Shown here: piece after piece, positions 1 to 8,706 of the stretch
Position numbering within the stretch: position 1 is the first letter of the stretch
How the letters are laid out: every line of letters starts with the position of its first letter
DNA from: Pseudomonadota bacterium
GTDB lineage: Bacteria > Pseudomonadota > Gammaproteobacteria > Burkholderiales > Burkholderiaceae_C
Reading direction: 5' to 3'
DNA length: 64,000 nucleotides
Assembly (NCBI GenBank): GCA_021845505.1
Contig: JAJZVU010000015.1
Span: 16,094-80,093, forward strand
Notes under the pieces: generated by a model
Databases searched by the model: none
Told to the model about the DNA's origin: nothing
Seen by the model: the letters and a program-made list of their open reading frames with translations, nothing else
Made by a program: the position numbers and the translations under genes

Positions 1-1
1 C

Positions 2-961
2 ACGCTGGATGCCATGTTCAGCCGCTACTTCGGCCTGCTGCTCGGCGACGAGGCCGGCCGCAGGCGGGCGACCGTGGTCCATCCGCTGACCGTGCCGCGG
101 CTGATGGCCAACGCATCGCAAGGCCTGGTGTCCATGCGCTACGGCCTGCGCGGCATGGGCAACACCTACAGCGTGGCCTGCTCGTCGTCGGCGATCGCCG
201 CCGGCGAGGCGCTGCGCGCGATCCGGCATGGCTACCTGGACGCGGCGGTGGTGCTGGGCAGCGAGGCCATGCTCACCGCCGGATCGATGGTCGCATGGAA
301 CGCCTTGCGCGTGCTGGCCAGGCCCGATGCGGCCGACCCGGCCGCGAGCTGCCGCCCCTTCGACCGCCGACGCAACGGCTTCGTGCTCGGCGAAGGGGCC
401 GGGGCCCTGGTGCTGGAGAGCGAGTCGCGCGCCCGCGCGCGCGCAGCGGCCCCGCTGGCCGAACTGGCCGGCTACGGCGCCAGCAGCGACGCGCACCACC
501 TGACCGCGCCTTCGCTGCAGGGCCAGGTCGCCGCGATGCGCCAGGCGCTGGAGCATGCGCGGCTGGCGCCCGGCGACATCGGGTACGTGAATGCGCACGG
601 CACCGCGACGGACCTCGGCGATGTGATCGAGGCGCAGTCCATCGTCGAGGTCTTCGGCCCCGCGGCGCAGGGCCCGGCCGTGAGCTCGACCAAGGCCGTG
701 CACGGGCACCTGATCGGCGCCGGGGGGGTGATCGAGCTGATCCTGGCGATCCAGGCCATGCGCACCGGCGTGCTGCCCCCCACCGCCCATCTGGGCGATG
801 TCGATCCGCGCTGCGCGGTCGACCTGGTCGCCGGCGGGCCGCGCCGCGGCTGCCGCATCGACGCCGTGATGTCGAATTCCTTCGCGTTCGGCGGCAGCAA
901 TGCCTGCCTGGTCGCCCGGCGTGTCGCGCGCTGCGACCCGCCGCGGGAGATTCCGTCGTGA
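2..961 (+). CDS. beta-ketoacyl-ACP synthase, aryl polyene cluster (5' end outside window)
   Basis: Condensing enzyme of the KAS I/II (FabF-like) family, which extends acyl chains on an acyl carrier protein by decarboxylative condensation with malonyl-ACP. The reading frame is open to the left edge, so the N-terminal part of a roughly 400-residue protein is missing. The nucleophile Cys lies in VACSSSA (TGC at 179-181). The two catalytic histidines sit in NAHGTAT and in KAVHGHLIGAGG, and the C-terminal NSFAFGGSNA loop is present. All three catalytic residues are kept, so it should be active. The stop overlaps the next gene's GTG by 4 bases. The neighbours place it in aryl polyene synthesis rather than housekeeping fatty-acid synthesis. 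Confidence 0.93.
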   Translation, partial: TLDAMFSRYFGLLLGDEAGRRRATVVHPLTVPRLMANASQGLVSMRYGLRGMGNTYSVACSSSAIAAGEALRAIRHGYLDAAVVLGSEAMLTAGSMVAWNALRVLARPDAADPAASCRPFDRRRNGFVLGEGAGALVLESESRARARAAAPLAELAGYGASSDAHHLTAPSLQGQVAAMRQALEHARLAPGDIGYVNAHGTATDLGDVIEAQSIVEVFGPAAQGPAVSSTKAVHGHLIGAGGVIELILAIQAMRTGVLPPTAHLGDVDPRCAVDLVAGGPRRGCRIDAVMSNSFAFGGSNACLVARRVARCDPPREIPS

Positions 962-1686
962 TCGACCTTGCACGCCGGGTGCGCACGCGGCGCGGGGTGC
1001 TGGCGGCGGCCGTGCGCATCGCCCGCCTGCTGGGCGCCCATTTCTGGCTCAAGAGCATCGGCACGACGGTGATCATGACCGTCTTCTTCATGGCCTATTT
1101 CGACCTGCTGCGCCATCCTTCGGGGCCGGTGACGACCATGCCGCTGACCGCAGTGGACCGCTGGATCGGCTTCCAGCCCTGGGCGCTGCCTCTGTACCTG
1201 TCGCTGTGGGTCTACGTGTGCGCGCCGGCGATGCTCATGGAGTCCAGGCGCGAGCTGCTGCGTTTCGGCGCCGGCATCAGCGGGGTCTGCCTGGTCGGCT
1301 TGCTGATCTTCTACCTCTGGCCGACCCAGGTGCCGTCGATGCAGGCGCTGTACGCCGGCCATCCGGACTTCGACCTGCTGCGGGGCATCGACGCCGCCGG
1401 CAATGCGTGTCCGTCGCTGCACGTCGCGTCGGCGGTGTTCGCGGCGCTGTGGCTCGACCGCGTGCTGCCGGCGCTGGGCCTGGGCCGGCGCGCGCGCTGG
1501 CTGAGCTGGCTGTGGTGCGGGCTCATCGTGTACTCGACGATGGCCATCAAGCAGCATGTGCTGATCGACGTGGTGTGCGGCCTGCTGCTGGGCTGGGCCG
1601 GCGCGGTCCTGGCCCGCGGCCCGGCGCTGGCCGCCAGCCTGGCCGAAAGCCCGGTGGGAGTCGGCGCCGGCAGCGGCGGTGCCTGA
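958..1686 (+). CDS. PAP2-family membrane phosphatase
   Basis: Integral membrane protein of 242 residues of the PAP2 (phosphatidic acid phosphatase type 2) superfamily, which acts on lipid or inositol phosphates. The family signature is visible as ACPSLHVAS followed later by KQHVLIDVVCG (H-x3-D), both between hydrophobic segments; several membrane spans precede them. The GTG start at 958 is chosen because it overlaps the preceding stop (GTGA) and no better start is nearby. Sitting inside a pigment cluster, it could remove a phosphate from a lipid intermediate or carrier, but that is inference. This family is not, to my knowledge, a core aryl polyene component. The ends are well supported; the substrate is unknown. 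Confidence 0.82.
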   Translation: MIDLARRVRTRRGVLAAAVRIARLLGAHFWLKSIGTTVIMTVFFMAYFDLLRHPSGPVTTMPLTAVDRWIGFQPWALPLYLSLWVYVCAPAMLMESRRELLRFGAGISGVCLVGLLIFYLWPTQVPSMQALYAGHPDFDLLRGIDAAGNACPSLHVASAVFAALWLDRVLPALGLGRRARWLSWLWCGLIVYSTMAIKQHVLIDVVCGLLLGWAGAVLARGPALAASLAESPVGVGAGSGGA

Positions 1687-2075
1687 CGGCGATGCCGGGC
1701 CGGGGGGGTCCGGTCGAGCGGGACCTGCCGGCCATCCACGCGGTGCTTCGGCATCGCGCGGACATGCCCTTCGTCGGCAACGCGGTGGCGCACGACGCCC
1801 GGCACTTCACCGGCGAGGTCGACCGGGCGCCGGCGCTGCCGGTGCCGCAGGGGCATGACCCGGGCCTGCCGGTGGTCCCGATGGTTCCGACGGTCCCGGG
1901 GGGAGGGCCAGCATGGCGCTGCTGAGGGTCAAGCCCCTGCGCGAGCAGTTGCTCGGTCGCGCCGGCTGAGCGCACGTCGTGCGCGACGGCGCAGCAGCGG
2001 GCGTGCGGACCCGGCGCGCCCCCCCGGCGGTTATGATGGAATAGTGATTTGCTTGCGCTTTTCGAGCCTTTTGCC
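1687..2075 (+). other. 389-base gap inside the pigment cluster; no convincing gene
   Basis: An unusual break in an otherwise tightly packed operon. I recognise no gene on either strand. It holds an 18-codon open frame at 1913-1969 (starting MALLRVKPL) with a good Shine-Dalgarno sequence (GGGAGGG at 1901-1907). It also holds a longer frame from 1692 to 1925 with unremarkable composition, and near its end a -10-like TATGAT at 2032. It may be the remnant of a deleted gene, or the leader of a second transcription unit that begins with the acyl carrier protein. Confidence 0.5.
2032..2037 (+). promoter_or_regulatory. candidate -10 element before the acyl carrier protein gene
   Basis: TATGAT occurs 38 bases before the ATG at 2076, in the only A/T-rich patch of the gap. 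No recognisable -35 hexamer lies 16-18 bases upstream, so this is a weak call. It is consistent with a separate transcript starting near 2044. Confidence 0.3.
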
Positions 2076-2366
2076 ATGTCTCCTTCTTCCGCCACGAAGC
2101 CGCAGGTCGATCCGCAGTTCCTCCAGGAAATCGGGGAACTCATCGTCCAGGCACTGGAGCTGGACGTCGCGGCAGCGGATATCGACCCCGACGCGCAGCT
2201 GTACGGCGACGGCCTCGGCCTGGATTCGATCGACATCCTGGAAGTGGCCCTGGTCCTTTCCAGGAAGTACGCAGTGCAACTGCGCGCCGACGACGCCGAC
2301 AACCAGCGCATCTTCAGCTCGCTGCGACATCTGGCCAGCCATGTCGCGGGGCTCCGGGCAAGGTGA
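2076..2366 (+). CDS. acyl carrier protein, aryl polyene type
   Basis: A 96-residue phosphopantetheine-binding carrier protein that would hold the growing polyene or its aryl starter as a thioester. The attachment serine is Ser51 in GLGLDSIDILE, followed by the usual second helix (LEVALVLSRKYAVQL). The start at 2076 gives a normal length; upstream in-frame TTG codons would add an unrelated tail. The stop overlaps the next gene (GTGA). Aryl polyene clusters usually carry two carrier proteins; only this one is in the window, so a second may lie upstream of position 1. Confidence 0.92.
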   Translation: MSPSSATKPQVDPQFLQEIGELIVQALELDVAAADIDPDAQLYGDGLGLDSIDILEVALVLSRKYAVQLRADDADNQRIFSSLRHLASHVAGLRAR

Positions 2367-3013
2367 AACGACCCGGGATCCTGGCTGCGCTGCGCACGCT
2401 GCTGACCCTCGGCTGCGCGGCGTATCCGCTGGCTGCGTACTCGGCCGGCTACCGCGCCCACCCGCCCTGGCTGGCAGCGATGCTGAGCTGGGGCCCGCTG
2501 GTGCTGCTCGCCGCATGGCTGATCGGGCGCAGCCGCCTGCGCCTGTGGCTGGGCCTGGCCGCGGCGCTCGGACTTGCGCTGCTGTGGCGCGAGCGCGCGC
2601 TGGTGGCGCAGCACCTGGCGTGGGCCTACCTGGCCGAGCATGCCGGGAGCATGGGCCTGCTGGGTATCATGTTCGGCAGCACGCTGCGCGGCGGGCAGAT
2701 TCCGCTGGTCACCCGATTCGCCGCGACCATCCGGCCTTCGATGTCGGACGCGCTGCTGCGCTACACCCGCGGGGTCACCGTCGCATGGACCCTGTTCTTC
2801 GTCGCGATGGCAGCCGCCTCGCTGCTGTTGTTCGCGCTGCGCCCGCTGGCTGAGTGGGCCCTGTTCGCCGGCGCCTGGACCCCGGCACTGGTGTCCCTGA
2901 TGTTCGTCGTCGAGTACGCGCTGCGGCACGCACTGCTCGGTCCGGCCGATCGGTCGGGGCCCTGCGAGGCGCTGCGTGCCTACATGCTCTATACCGCGGA
3001 GCGCAGGCGATGA
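2363..3013 (+). CDS. membrane protein of aryl polyene clusters (COG4648-like)
   Basis: A 216-residue, very hydrophobic protein with about five to six predicted membrane segments (around residues 10-30, 40-55, 60-76, 85-105, 135-157 and 165-185). It resembles the uncharacterised membrane proteins that recur between the carrier protein and the adenylate-forming ligase in aryl polyene clusters. No catalytic motif is evident and the function is unknown. A role in assembling or handing over the lipid-linked product at the inner membrane is plausible from context only. The GTG start at 2363 overlaps the carrier-protein stop by 4 bases, indicating translational coupling. Confidence 0.78.
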   Translation: MKRPGILAALRTLLTLGCAAYPLAAYSAGYRAHPPWLAAMLSWGPLVLLAAWLIGRSRLRLWLGLAAALGLALLWRERALVAQHLAWAYLAEHAGSMGLLGIMFGSTLRGGQIPLVTRFAATIRPSMSDALLRYTRGVTVAWTLFFVAMAAASLLLFALRPLAEWALFAGAWTPALVSLMFVVEYALRHALLGPADRSGPCEALRAYMLYTAERRR

Positions 3014-3035
3014 CAGCGGCGACAGGGGGTCCGCG

Positions 3036-4394
3036 ATGACGCGGGCGCTGCCTTTGCTGGCCGGCAACGACCCGGACGCGATTTTCGCGTGGCGGCGGGG
3101 CATCCCGGTACGTGCCGCCGAATTCCTGGCCGACGTCGAGCGGCTGGCGCGCGCGATGCCCGCGGGAGGGCATGTGCTCAATGCCTGCCAGGACCGCTAC
3201 CACGTCGCGGTGGGCTTTGCCGCCGCGCTGGTGGGCGACAAGATCAACCTGCTGCCGTCGACCCGCAATCCCGATACCGTGCGCCACCTGCGCGCCTGCG
3301 CGCCCGACCTGTTCTGCCTGGTCGACGGCCCCTGCGACCTGCCGCTGCCGCAGATGCGCTACCCGGAAGCGCTCGCGGCCGCGGGCCGCGCGGCGAGCGC
3401 CATGCCGGAGATCGACGAGGACCGCGTGGTCGCCAGGGTCTACACCTCCGGCTCGACCGGAGCGCCGCTTCCCCACGACAAGACCTGGGGGGCGCTGGTC
3501 GCCTGCATTCGTTCGGGCCGCGACCGGCTGGCGCTGCCCGCGCGCACCACCCTGGTCGGCACGGTTCCGGCGCAGCACATGTACGGCTTCGAGTCGACGC
3601 TGCTGATGGCCTTCCACGGCGATCTCGCCCTCGGCTCGGCGCATCCGTTCTATCCGGCCGACATCGTCGACGAGCTGGCGCGGGTGCCGGCGCCGCGCAT
3701 GCTGGTGTCCACCCCGGTCCACTTGCGCGCGCTGCTCGCCTCCGGGCTGGACATCCCGCCGCTGCGGATGGTGCTGTGCGCGACGGCGCCGCTGGCGGTC
3801 GAGCTGGCGCACGAAGTCGAGGCCAGGACCCGCGCGCCGCTGGTGGAAATCTACGGATCGACCGAAACCGGCCAGATCGCGACCCGGCGCACCGCGCGCA
3901 CCGACGCGTTCACGCTGCTCGACGGCCTGGCCCTGGTGCCGACCGCGGACGGGGTGGCGATGGCCAGCGGCGGCCATCTCGCGCGGCCGACGCCGATCCA
4001 CGACATCATCGAACCGCTGGGCGGTGGCGACTTCCGGCTCCACGGGCGCAGCGCCGACATGGTCAACATGGCGGGCAAGCGCAGTTCGCTGGCCCATCTC
4101 AATCACCAGCTGTGCAGCGTCCCCGGGGTGCTCGACGGGGCCTTCTTCGCCCCGGACCCGACCGCGCGCGACGGCGTGGCTCGCTTGATGGCCTTCGCGG
4201 TGGCTCCGGGACTCACCGTGCAGGCGCTGCGCGCCGCGCTGCGCGAACGCATCGACGCCGCCTTCATGCCGCGTCCGCTGGTGCTGCTCGCGGACATGCC
4301 GCGCAACGCCACCGGCAAGCTGCCGCGAGCCGCGCTGGCCGCGCTGGCAGTCGAGCACGGCGAGATTGCCCAGGCCGAGGACGATGACTGCTGA
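3036..4394 (+). CDS. adenylate-forming acyl-ACP ligase (aryl starter activation)
   Basis: An ANL-superfamily ligase of 452 residues, which activates a carboxylic acid as its adenylate and transfers it to a thiol. In aryl polyene systems this enzyme loads 4-hydroxybenzoate-type starters. The phosphate-binding loop is YTSGSTGAPLPHDK (residues 136-149), the A5-type motif is EIYGSTETGQ, and the C-terminal catalytic lysine is Lys428 in NATGKLPRAAL. ATG 3036 is preceded by a purine-rich AGGGGG, and upstream in-frame codons look like the shadow of the preceding gene. The protein is shorter than typical acyl-CoA synthetases (about 500-550), as is usual for this subgroup. Confidence 0.87.
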   Translation: MTRALPLLAGNDPDAIFAWRRGIPVRAAEFLADVERLARAMPAGGHVLNACQDRYHVAVGFAAALVGDKINLLPSTRNPDTVRHLRACAPDLFCLVDGPCDLPLPQMRYPEALAAAGRAASAMPEIDEDRVVARVYTSGSTGAPLPHDKTWGALVACIRSGRDRLALPARTTLVGTVPAQHMYGFESTLLMAFHGDLALGSAHPFYPADIVDELARVPAPRMLVSTPVHLRALLASGLDIPPLRMVLCATAPLAVELAHEVEARTRAPLVEIYGSTETGQIATRRTARTDAFTLLDGLALVPTADGVAMASGGHLARPTPIHDIIEPLGGGDFRLHGRSADMVNMAGKRSSLAHLNHQLCSVPGVLDGAFFAPDPTARDGVARLMAFAVAPGLTVQALRAALRERIDAAFMPRPLVLLADMPRNATGKLPRAALAALAVEHGEIAQAEDDDC

Positions 4395-4698
4395 AACCCT
4401 GCATCCCGGCTATCCCCCCGGACATCCGGCGTTCGACGGCCACTTCCCGGGCAACCCGCTGGTGCCGGGGGTGCTGCTGCTCGATGCCGTGGTGCATGCG
4501 TCGTGCGAGCCCGAGGCGCTCGCCCGCGGCGGGGTGTGCATCGACCAGGTCAAGTTCACCGCGGTGGTGCGACCTGGGCAGTCGCTGGTCATCGACTGCC
4601 CGTCGCCGCTCGCCGCAGGCGGGCGCTTCCGCGTGCTCCAGGGGGCGCGCGTGGTGGCTGGTGGATCGCTTTCGCCCATCCGCGAAGCGCAACGCTAG
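4384..4698 (+). CDS. short hot-dog 3-hydroxyacyl-ACP dehydratase (FabZ/FabA-like)
   Basis: A compact 104-residue hot-dog protein. The FabZ-type signature is clear: GHFPGNPLVPGVLLLDA, with the catalytic His at residue 20. Asp34 stands where FabZ has Glu (FabA also uses Asp). It should dehydrate 3-hydroxyacyl-ACP intermediates to create the conjugated double bonds. It starts 11 bases before the ligase stop. A second, different dehydratase of the cluster lies at 11712; in characterised aryl polyene systems two dehydratases work together, so a heterocomplex is possible but not shown here. Confidence 0.85.
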   Translation: MTAETLHPGYPPGHPAFDGHFPGNPLVPGVLLLDAVVHASCEPEALARGGVCIDQVKFTAVVRPGQSLVIDCPSPLAAGGRFRVLQGARVVAGGSLSPIREAQR

Positions 4699-4700
4699 CG

Positions 4701-5693
4701 ATGGCGAGCGGGCCCGAAACTCCTGCGCCGGCCTGCCCGGCCGAGCGCCGAGCCGACTCGCCGGCGGGCGAGTCGCGCCGGGCCTCGTGGGCGCGTGACC
4801 GCGAACGCAGCAATGCGACGATGCTGCGGGTGATGACCTGGATTTCGCTGCGCCTGGGGCGCGGCCCGGCGCGCCTGGTGCTGCTGGGCATCTGCGCCTA
4901 CTTCCTCGCCTGCGCGCCCAGGGCGCGCAGGGCCTCTGCCGACTACCTCGGCCGGGTCCTGGGACGCCGACCCGCGTGGCGCGAAAGGTTCGCGCATATC
5001 CATGCCTTCGCGTCGACCGTCCACGACCGCGTGTTCCTGCTCAACGATCGCGCCGAACTGTTCGATCTTTCCAGCCGTGGCGTCGAGCACATCGAGGCCG
5101 CGCTGGCGCGCGGCCGCGGAGCGTTGCTGCTGGGCGCCCACTTCGGCAGCTTCGAGGTGCTGCGTGCCGCGGGGCGGCTGCGCGGAGGCCTGGCGATGTC
5201 CCTGCTGATGTACCCGGACAACGCGCGCAAGATCAACTCGGCGCTGCATGCCATCAACCCGGCTGCCCAGCAGGACATCATCGCGCTGGGCCATGCGGAC
5301 TCGATGCTGCGCGTGGGCAACGCGCTCGATGCCGGGGGGGTCGTGGGCATCCTTGCCGACCGCTCGCTGCACGAACAGGCGGTGGCGCGGCTGCCGTTCC
5401 TGGGTGCCGACGCGCAGTGGCCGCTGGGGCCGTTGCGCATCGCCGCGCTGATGCAGCGTCCGGTGCTGTTCATGGCCGGCATCTATCGGGGAGGCAACCG
5501 CTACGAGGTGGTGTTCGAGCCGCTCGCCGATTTTTCCGGACTCGGTCGCGCGGCGCGCTCAGCGGCCGTCGATGAGGCGTTGCGCCTCTATGTGCAAAGG
5601 CTCGAGCAGCACTGTCGCGACGCCCCGTTCAACTGGTTCAATTTCTTCGACTTCTGGGGCGCGCCGGGCGCCGCGGCGGCGAGGTCGCACTGA
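4701..5693 (+). CDS. LpxL/HtrB-family lysophospholipid acyltransferase
   Basis: Inner-membrane acyltransferase of 330 residues in the family of lipid A late acyltransferases. The catalytic H-x4-E motif is HFGSFE (His147, Glu152), followed by SLLMYPDNARK and the GGVVGILADR segment typical of the family. One hydrophobic anchor lies near residues 55-72. The first 45 residues are polar and Arg/Glu-rich, so a later in-frame start is possible. ATG 4701 was chosen because it follows the previous stop by 2 bases. In aryl polyene clusters such an enzyme probably transfers the finished polyene to a lipid or sugar anchor. Confidence 0.85.
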   Translation: MASGPETPAPACPAERRADSPAGESRRASWARDRERSNATMLRVMTWISLRLGRGPARLVLLGICAYFLACAPRARRASADYLGRVLGRRPAWRERFAHIHAFASTVHDRVFLLNDRAELFDLSSRGVEHIEAALARGRGALLLGAHFGSFEVLRAAGRLRGGLAMSLLMYPDNARKINSALHAINPAAQQDIIALGHADSMLRVGNALDAGGVVGILADRSLHEQAVARLPFLGADAQWPLGPLRIAALMQRPVLFMAGIYRGGNRYEVVFEPLADFSGLGRAARSAAVDEALRLYVQRLEQHCRDAPFNWFNFFDFWGAPGAAAARSH

Positions 5694-5704
5694 GGGGCCG
5701 TCCG

Positions 5705-6331
5705 ATGCATCGACCCGCGACCCGCCGCACGCCGGCACGCGGCTCGCGCAGGCGGGCGCTGGCGCGCCTGGCCTGCGCCGCGCTGGCCGGCCTGGGCGTG
5801 GGCGCGCCGGCGCAGGCCGCGGCGTGGGACCTTGCCGTGTTGATGCGGCTGCTGGCAGCGCGCGGATCGGGCGAGGCGAGCTTCGACCAGACGAAGACCC
5901 TGGCCATGCTCGACGCGCCCATCGAGTCCTCGGGCACCCTGCGCTACGCGCCCCCCGACTACCTGGAAATGCGCACCCTGAAGCCCAGGCCCGAGAAGGT
6001 CGTCGTGCAGGGCGCCCGCATCACCGTGGAAGTCGACGGCCATTCGCGGCGCTTCGATCTCGACCAGGCGCCCGCGGTCGGCGCGCTGGTCGGCGGAATC
6101 CGCGCCACCCTCGGCGGCGACCTGGGCGCGCTGCAGCGCGCGTATCGAGTCAGCCTGGGCGGCGACGAGGCGCTGTGGACCCTGGCGCTGGTTCCGCGAC
6201 TGCCGGCGGCGCGGGAGCGGGTCAGCGAAATCGACATCAGCGGCTCGGGAGCCTGGCTGCGCAGCATCGCGATCTTCGAGGCCGACGGCGACCACTCGCT
6301 GATGCGGCTTCACCGGCTGCGGCAGCGATGA
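5705..6331 (+). CDS. LolA-like outer-membrane lipoprotein carrier protein
   Basis: A 208-residue predicted periplasmic protein with an Arg-rich N-terminus, a hydrophobic signal core (about residues 20-37) and a likely cleavage near AQAAAW. The remainder fits the LolA fold: a FDQTKTL segment followed by alternating beta-strand sequence such as GTLRYAPPDYLEM. LolA ferries lipoproteins across the periplasm. A cluster-specific copy beside an MMPL exporter suggests carriage of the lipid-linked pigment to the outer membrane, which is inference. Its stop overlaps the exporter's ATG by 4 bases. Confidence 0.82.
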   Translation: MHRPATRRTPARGSRRRALARLACAALAGLGVGAPAQAAAWDLAVLMRLLAARGSGEASFDQTKTLAMLDAPIESSGTLRYAPPDYLEMRTLKPRPEKVVVQGARITVEVDGHSRRFDLDQAPAVGALVGGIRATLGGDLGALQRAYRVSLGGDEALWTLALVPRLPAARERVSEIDISGSGAWLRSIAIFEADGDHSLMRLHRLRQR

Positions 6332-8706
6332 TGCGACGCCGCCACGCGATCGTCCTGCTGTGGCTGGCGCTGCTGGCCGGCGCGCTCGCCGTGGTCGCGC
6401 ATTCGCGCTTCTCGGCCGACATGTCGGCTTTCCTGCCCCGCGCGCCGGATGCGCAGCAGCGGGTGCTCGTCGACCAGCTGCGCACCGGCCTGGTGTCGCG
6501 CATCCTGATGGTCGGGATCGACGGCGCGACGCCCGGCGTGCGTGCCGACATCTCGACGCGACTGGCGCGGCGGTTGCGCGCGACCGCGGAGTTCGCAGCG
6601 GTGGACAACGGCCAGGCCAGCCGCACCGCCCGCGACTTTGCGCTGGTCTACTCCCACCGCTACCTGCTCAGCCCGTCGACCACCCCGCAGGCCTTCACCG
6701 CGGCCGGTCTGCACCGCGCGATCGCCGACGCCATCGCGCAATTGGCCGCGCCGATGGGCGACCAGTTCAAGCACCTGCTGCCGGCCGATCCGACCGGAGC
6801 GACCCTGGGGTTTCTCGAGGCCATCGCGCCGCGCACCCAGCCGCGGCGGATCGACGGCGTCTGGGCCTCCCCCGACGGCTCGCGCGCGCTGCTGTTCCTG
6901 GTCACGCGCGCCCCGGGCACCGATACCGATGCGCAGCAGCGCGCGCTGCGTCGGCTGCGGGCGGATTTCGACGCCGCCCGCAGCGCGCTCGGTCCGCGCG
7001 CCGCCGGCGTCTCGCTGGTGGTCAGCGGACCGGCGGTGTTCGCGGTGCACTCGCGCAGTGCCATCGAGCATGCGGTGACGCGGGTCACCGTGCTCGGCGC
7101 GAGCCTGATCGTCGCGCTGCTGCTGCTGGTCTACCGCTCGCTGCCGTTGCTGGTGCTCGGTTTGCTGCCGGTCCTCACCGGGGTGGCCGTCGCCACAGCC
7201 GCGGTGGGCCTGGGCTTCGGGCTGGTGCAGGGAATCACCCTGGGCTTCGGCACGACCCTGATGGGCGAGGCGGTCGACTATTCCATCTACCTGTTCGTGC
7301 AGTCGGGCGGCCACGACGGCGGCGGGCGCAGCGCCTGGGTGCGGGACTTCTGGCCCACGGTGCGACTGGGGATGCTCACCTCGGTGGTCGGTTTCGCCAG
7401 CCTGCTGCTGTCGGACTTTCCCGGGCTGGCGCAGATCGGCGCCTACTCCATCGTCGGGCTGCTCACCGCGGCGCTGGTGACCCGCTTCGTGCTGCCCGAG
7501 TTGCTGCCCCGGTCGCTGGTGGTGCGCGACCTGAGCGTTGCCGGCGAGCGGCTGCTGCGGGTGGTGCGCGCCGTGCGCCGCTTGCGCTGGCCGCTGGCGC
7601 TGCTGGTGCTGGCCTCGCTGGCGCTGCTGCTGGTCCAGCGGCAGCATGTCTGGAACCCGCGGCTGGCGGCCCTCAGCCCGATGCCCCGCAGCATGCTCCA
7701 GACCGATGCGACCTTGCGCCGCCAGATCGGCGCGCCCGACTCGGGCGACCTGGTGGTGCTGGTCGGAGCGACCCAGGAAGCGGCGCTGCAGGCCGCCGAG
7801 GCCATCGCCCCACGGCTGCGCGCGTTGCAGCGCGAGGGGCTGATCGGCGGTTTCGACAGCCCGGCGCGCTACCTGCCGAGCGCGCGCACCCAGCGGGCAC
7901 GCCAGCGCGCGCTGCCGAGCGCCGGGCAGCTCGAGGCCAACCTGCGCGCCGCGGTGGCCGGTCTGCCGGTGGCGCCCGGTCTGTTCAAGCCCTTTGTCGC
8001 AGCGGTCACCGCCGAGCGCCAGGCTGCGCTGCTGACACGCTCGGACTTCGCCGGCAGCTCGTTCGCGCTGGCGCTGGACGGCATGCTGGTGCAAGGCCGC
8101 CACGGCCGCTGGATGGCCCTGCTGCCGCTGCGCGCGCCGGCCCATCGCGAGATCTCCGTGGCACGCCTGCGGGTGGCGCTGCGCGGCAGCGGCGGCCGGG
8201 TGGTCGACCTCGGCGCGACGAGCGACGACCTGTACCGCGGCTACCTGGGCTCGGCGATCTGGTTGTCCGCCGGCGGTGTCGTGGGCATGGCGGTGCTGCT
8301 GCTGGCCGCCTTGCGCTCGCCCACCCGGGTGGCGCGGGTGCTGGCGCCGCTGCTCGCGGCCGTGGTGGTCGTCGCGGCGGGTCTGGTGGTGCTGGGGCAG
8401 CGTCTGACCTTGCTGCACCTGGTGGGCATGATGCTGGTCATCGCGGTGGGGTCGAACTACGCGTTGTTCTTTGCCGGCGGCAGGCGGCACGGCGGGATCG
8501 CGCCGCAGACCGTGGCGTCGCTGGTGTTCGCGAACCTGACCACGGTCGCAGGTTTCGCGCCCCTGCTCATCGCCGGTGTGCCGGTGCTGACCGCGCTCGG
8601 GGCCACGGTGGGGCCGGGAGCGCTGCTGGCGCTGGTGTTCTCGGCCGTGCTGTCGGCGCCCGCCGACGCGCCGGCAGGCGCTGCGCTGGACGGAGCCACC
8701 CGATGA
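6328..8706 (+). CDS. MMPL/RND-superfamily exporter
   Basis: Inner-membrane transporter of 792 residues with the duplicated RND layout. An N-terminal span (residues 7-27) is followed by a large periplasmic loop and a block of about five spans (residues 250-420). The same pattern then repeats with a second loop and a second block (about residues 645-785). Proteins of this kind in aryl polyene clusters are thought to move the lipid-linked pigment out of the inner membrane, powered by the proton gradient. Two adjacent ATG codons (6328, 6331) are possible starts; the first gives the ATGA overlap with the LolA-like gene. Confidence 0.87.
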   Translation: MMRRRHAIVLLWLALLAGALAVVAHSRFSADMSAFLPRAPDAQQRVLVDQLRTGLVSRILMVGIDGATPGVRADISTRLARRLRATAEFAAVDNGQASRTARDFALVYSHRYLLSPSTTPQAFTAAGLHRAIADAIAQLAAPMGDQFKHLLPADPTGATLGFLEAIAPRTQPRRIDGVWASPDGSRALLFLVTRAPGTDTDAQQRALRRLRADFDAARSALGPRAAGVSLVVSGPAVFAVHSRSAIEHAVTRVTVLGASLIVALLLLVYRSLPLLVLGLLPVLTGVAVATAAVGLGFGLVQGITLGFGTTLMGEAVDYSIYLFVQSGGHDGGGRSAWVRDFWPTVRLGMLTSVVGFASLLLSDFPGLAQIGAYSIVGLLTAALVTRFVLPELLPRSLVVRDLSVAGERLLRVVRAVRRLRWPLALLVLASLALLLVQRQHVWNPRLAALSPMPRSMLQTDATLRRQIGAPDSGDLVVLVGATQEAALQAAEAIAPRLRALQREGLIGGFDSPARYLPSARTQRARQRALPSAGQLEANLRAAVAGLPVAPGLFKPFVAAVTAERQAALLTRSDFAGSSFALALDGMLVQGRHGRWMALLPLRAPAHREISVARLRVALRGSGGRVVDLGATSDDLYRGYLGSAIWLSAGGVVGMAVLLLAALRSPTRVARVLAPLLAAVVVVAAGLVVLGQRLTLLHLVGMMLVIAVGSNYALFFAGGRRHGGIAPQTVASLVFANLTTVAGFAPLLIAGVPVLTALGATVGPGALLALVFSAVLSAPADAPAGAALDGATR

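Noticed and set aside
1692..1925. Open frame beginning MPGRGGPVERDLPAIHAVL in the pigment-cluster gap
   Set aside because: It has no recognisable family signature or Shine-Dalgarno sequence and ends in a low-complexity Pro/Val/Gly tail; it could be a gene remnant but cannot be supported as a CDS.
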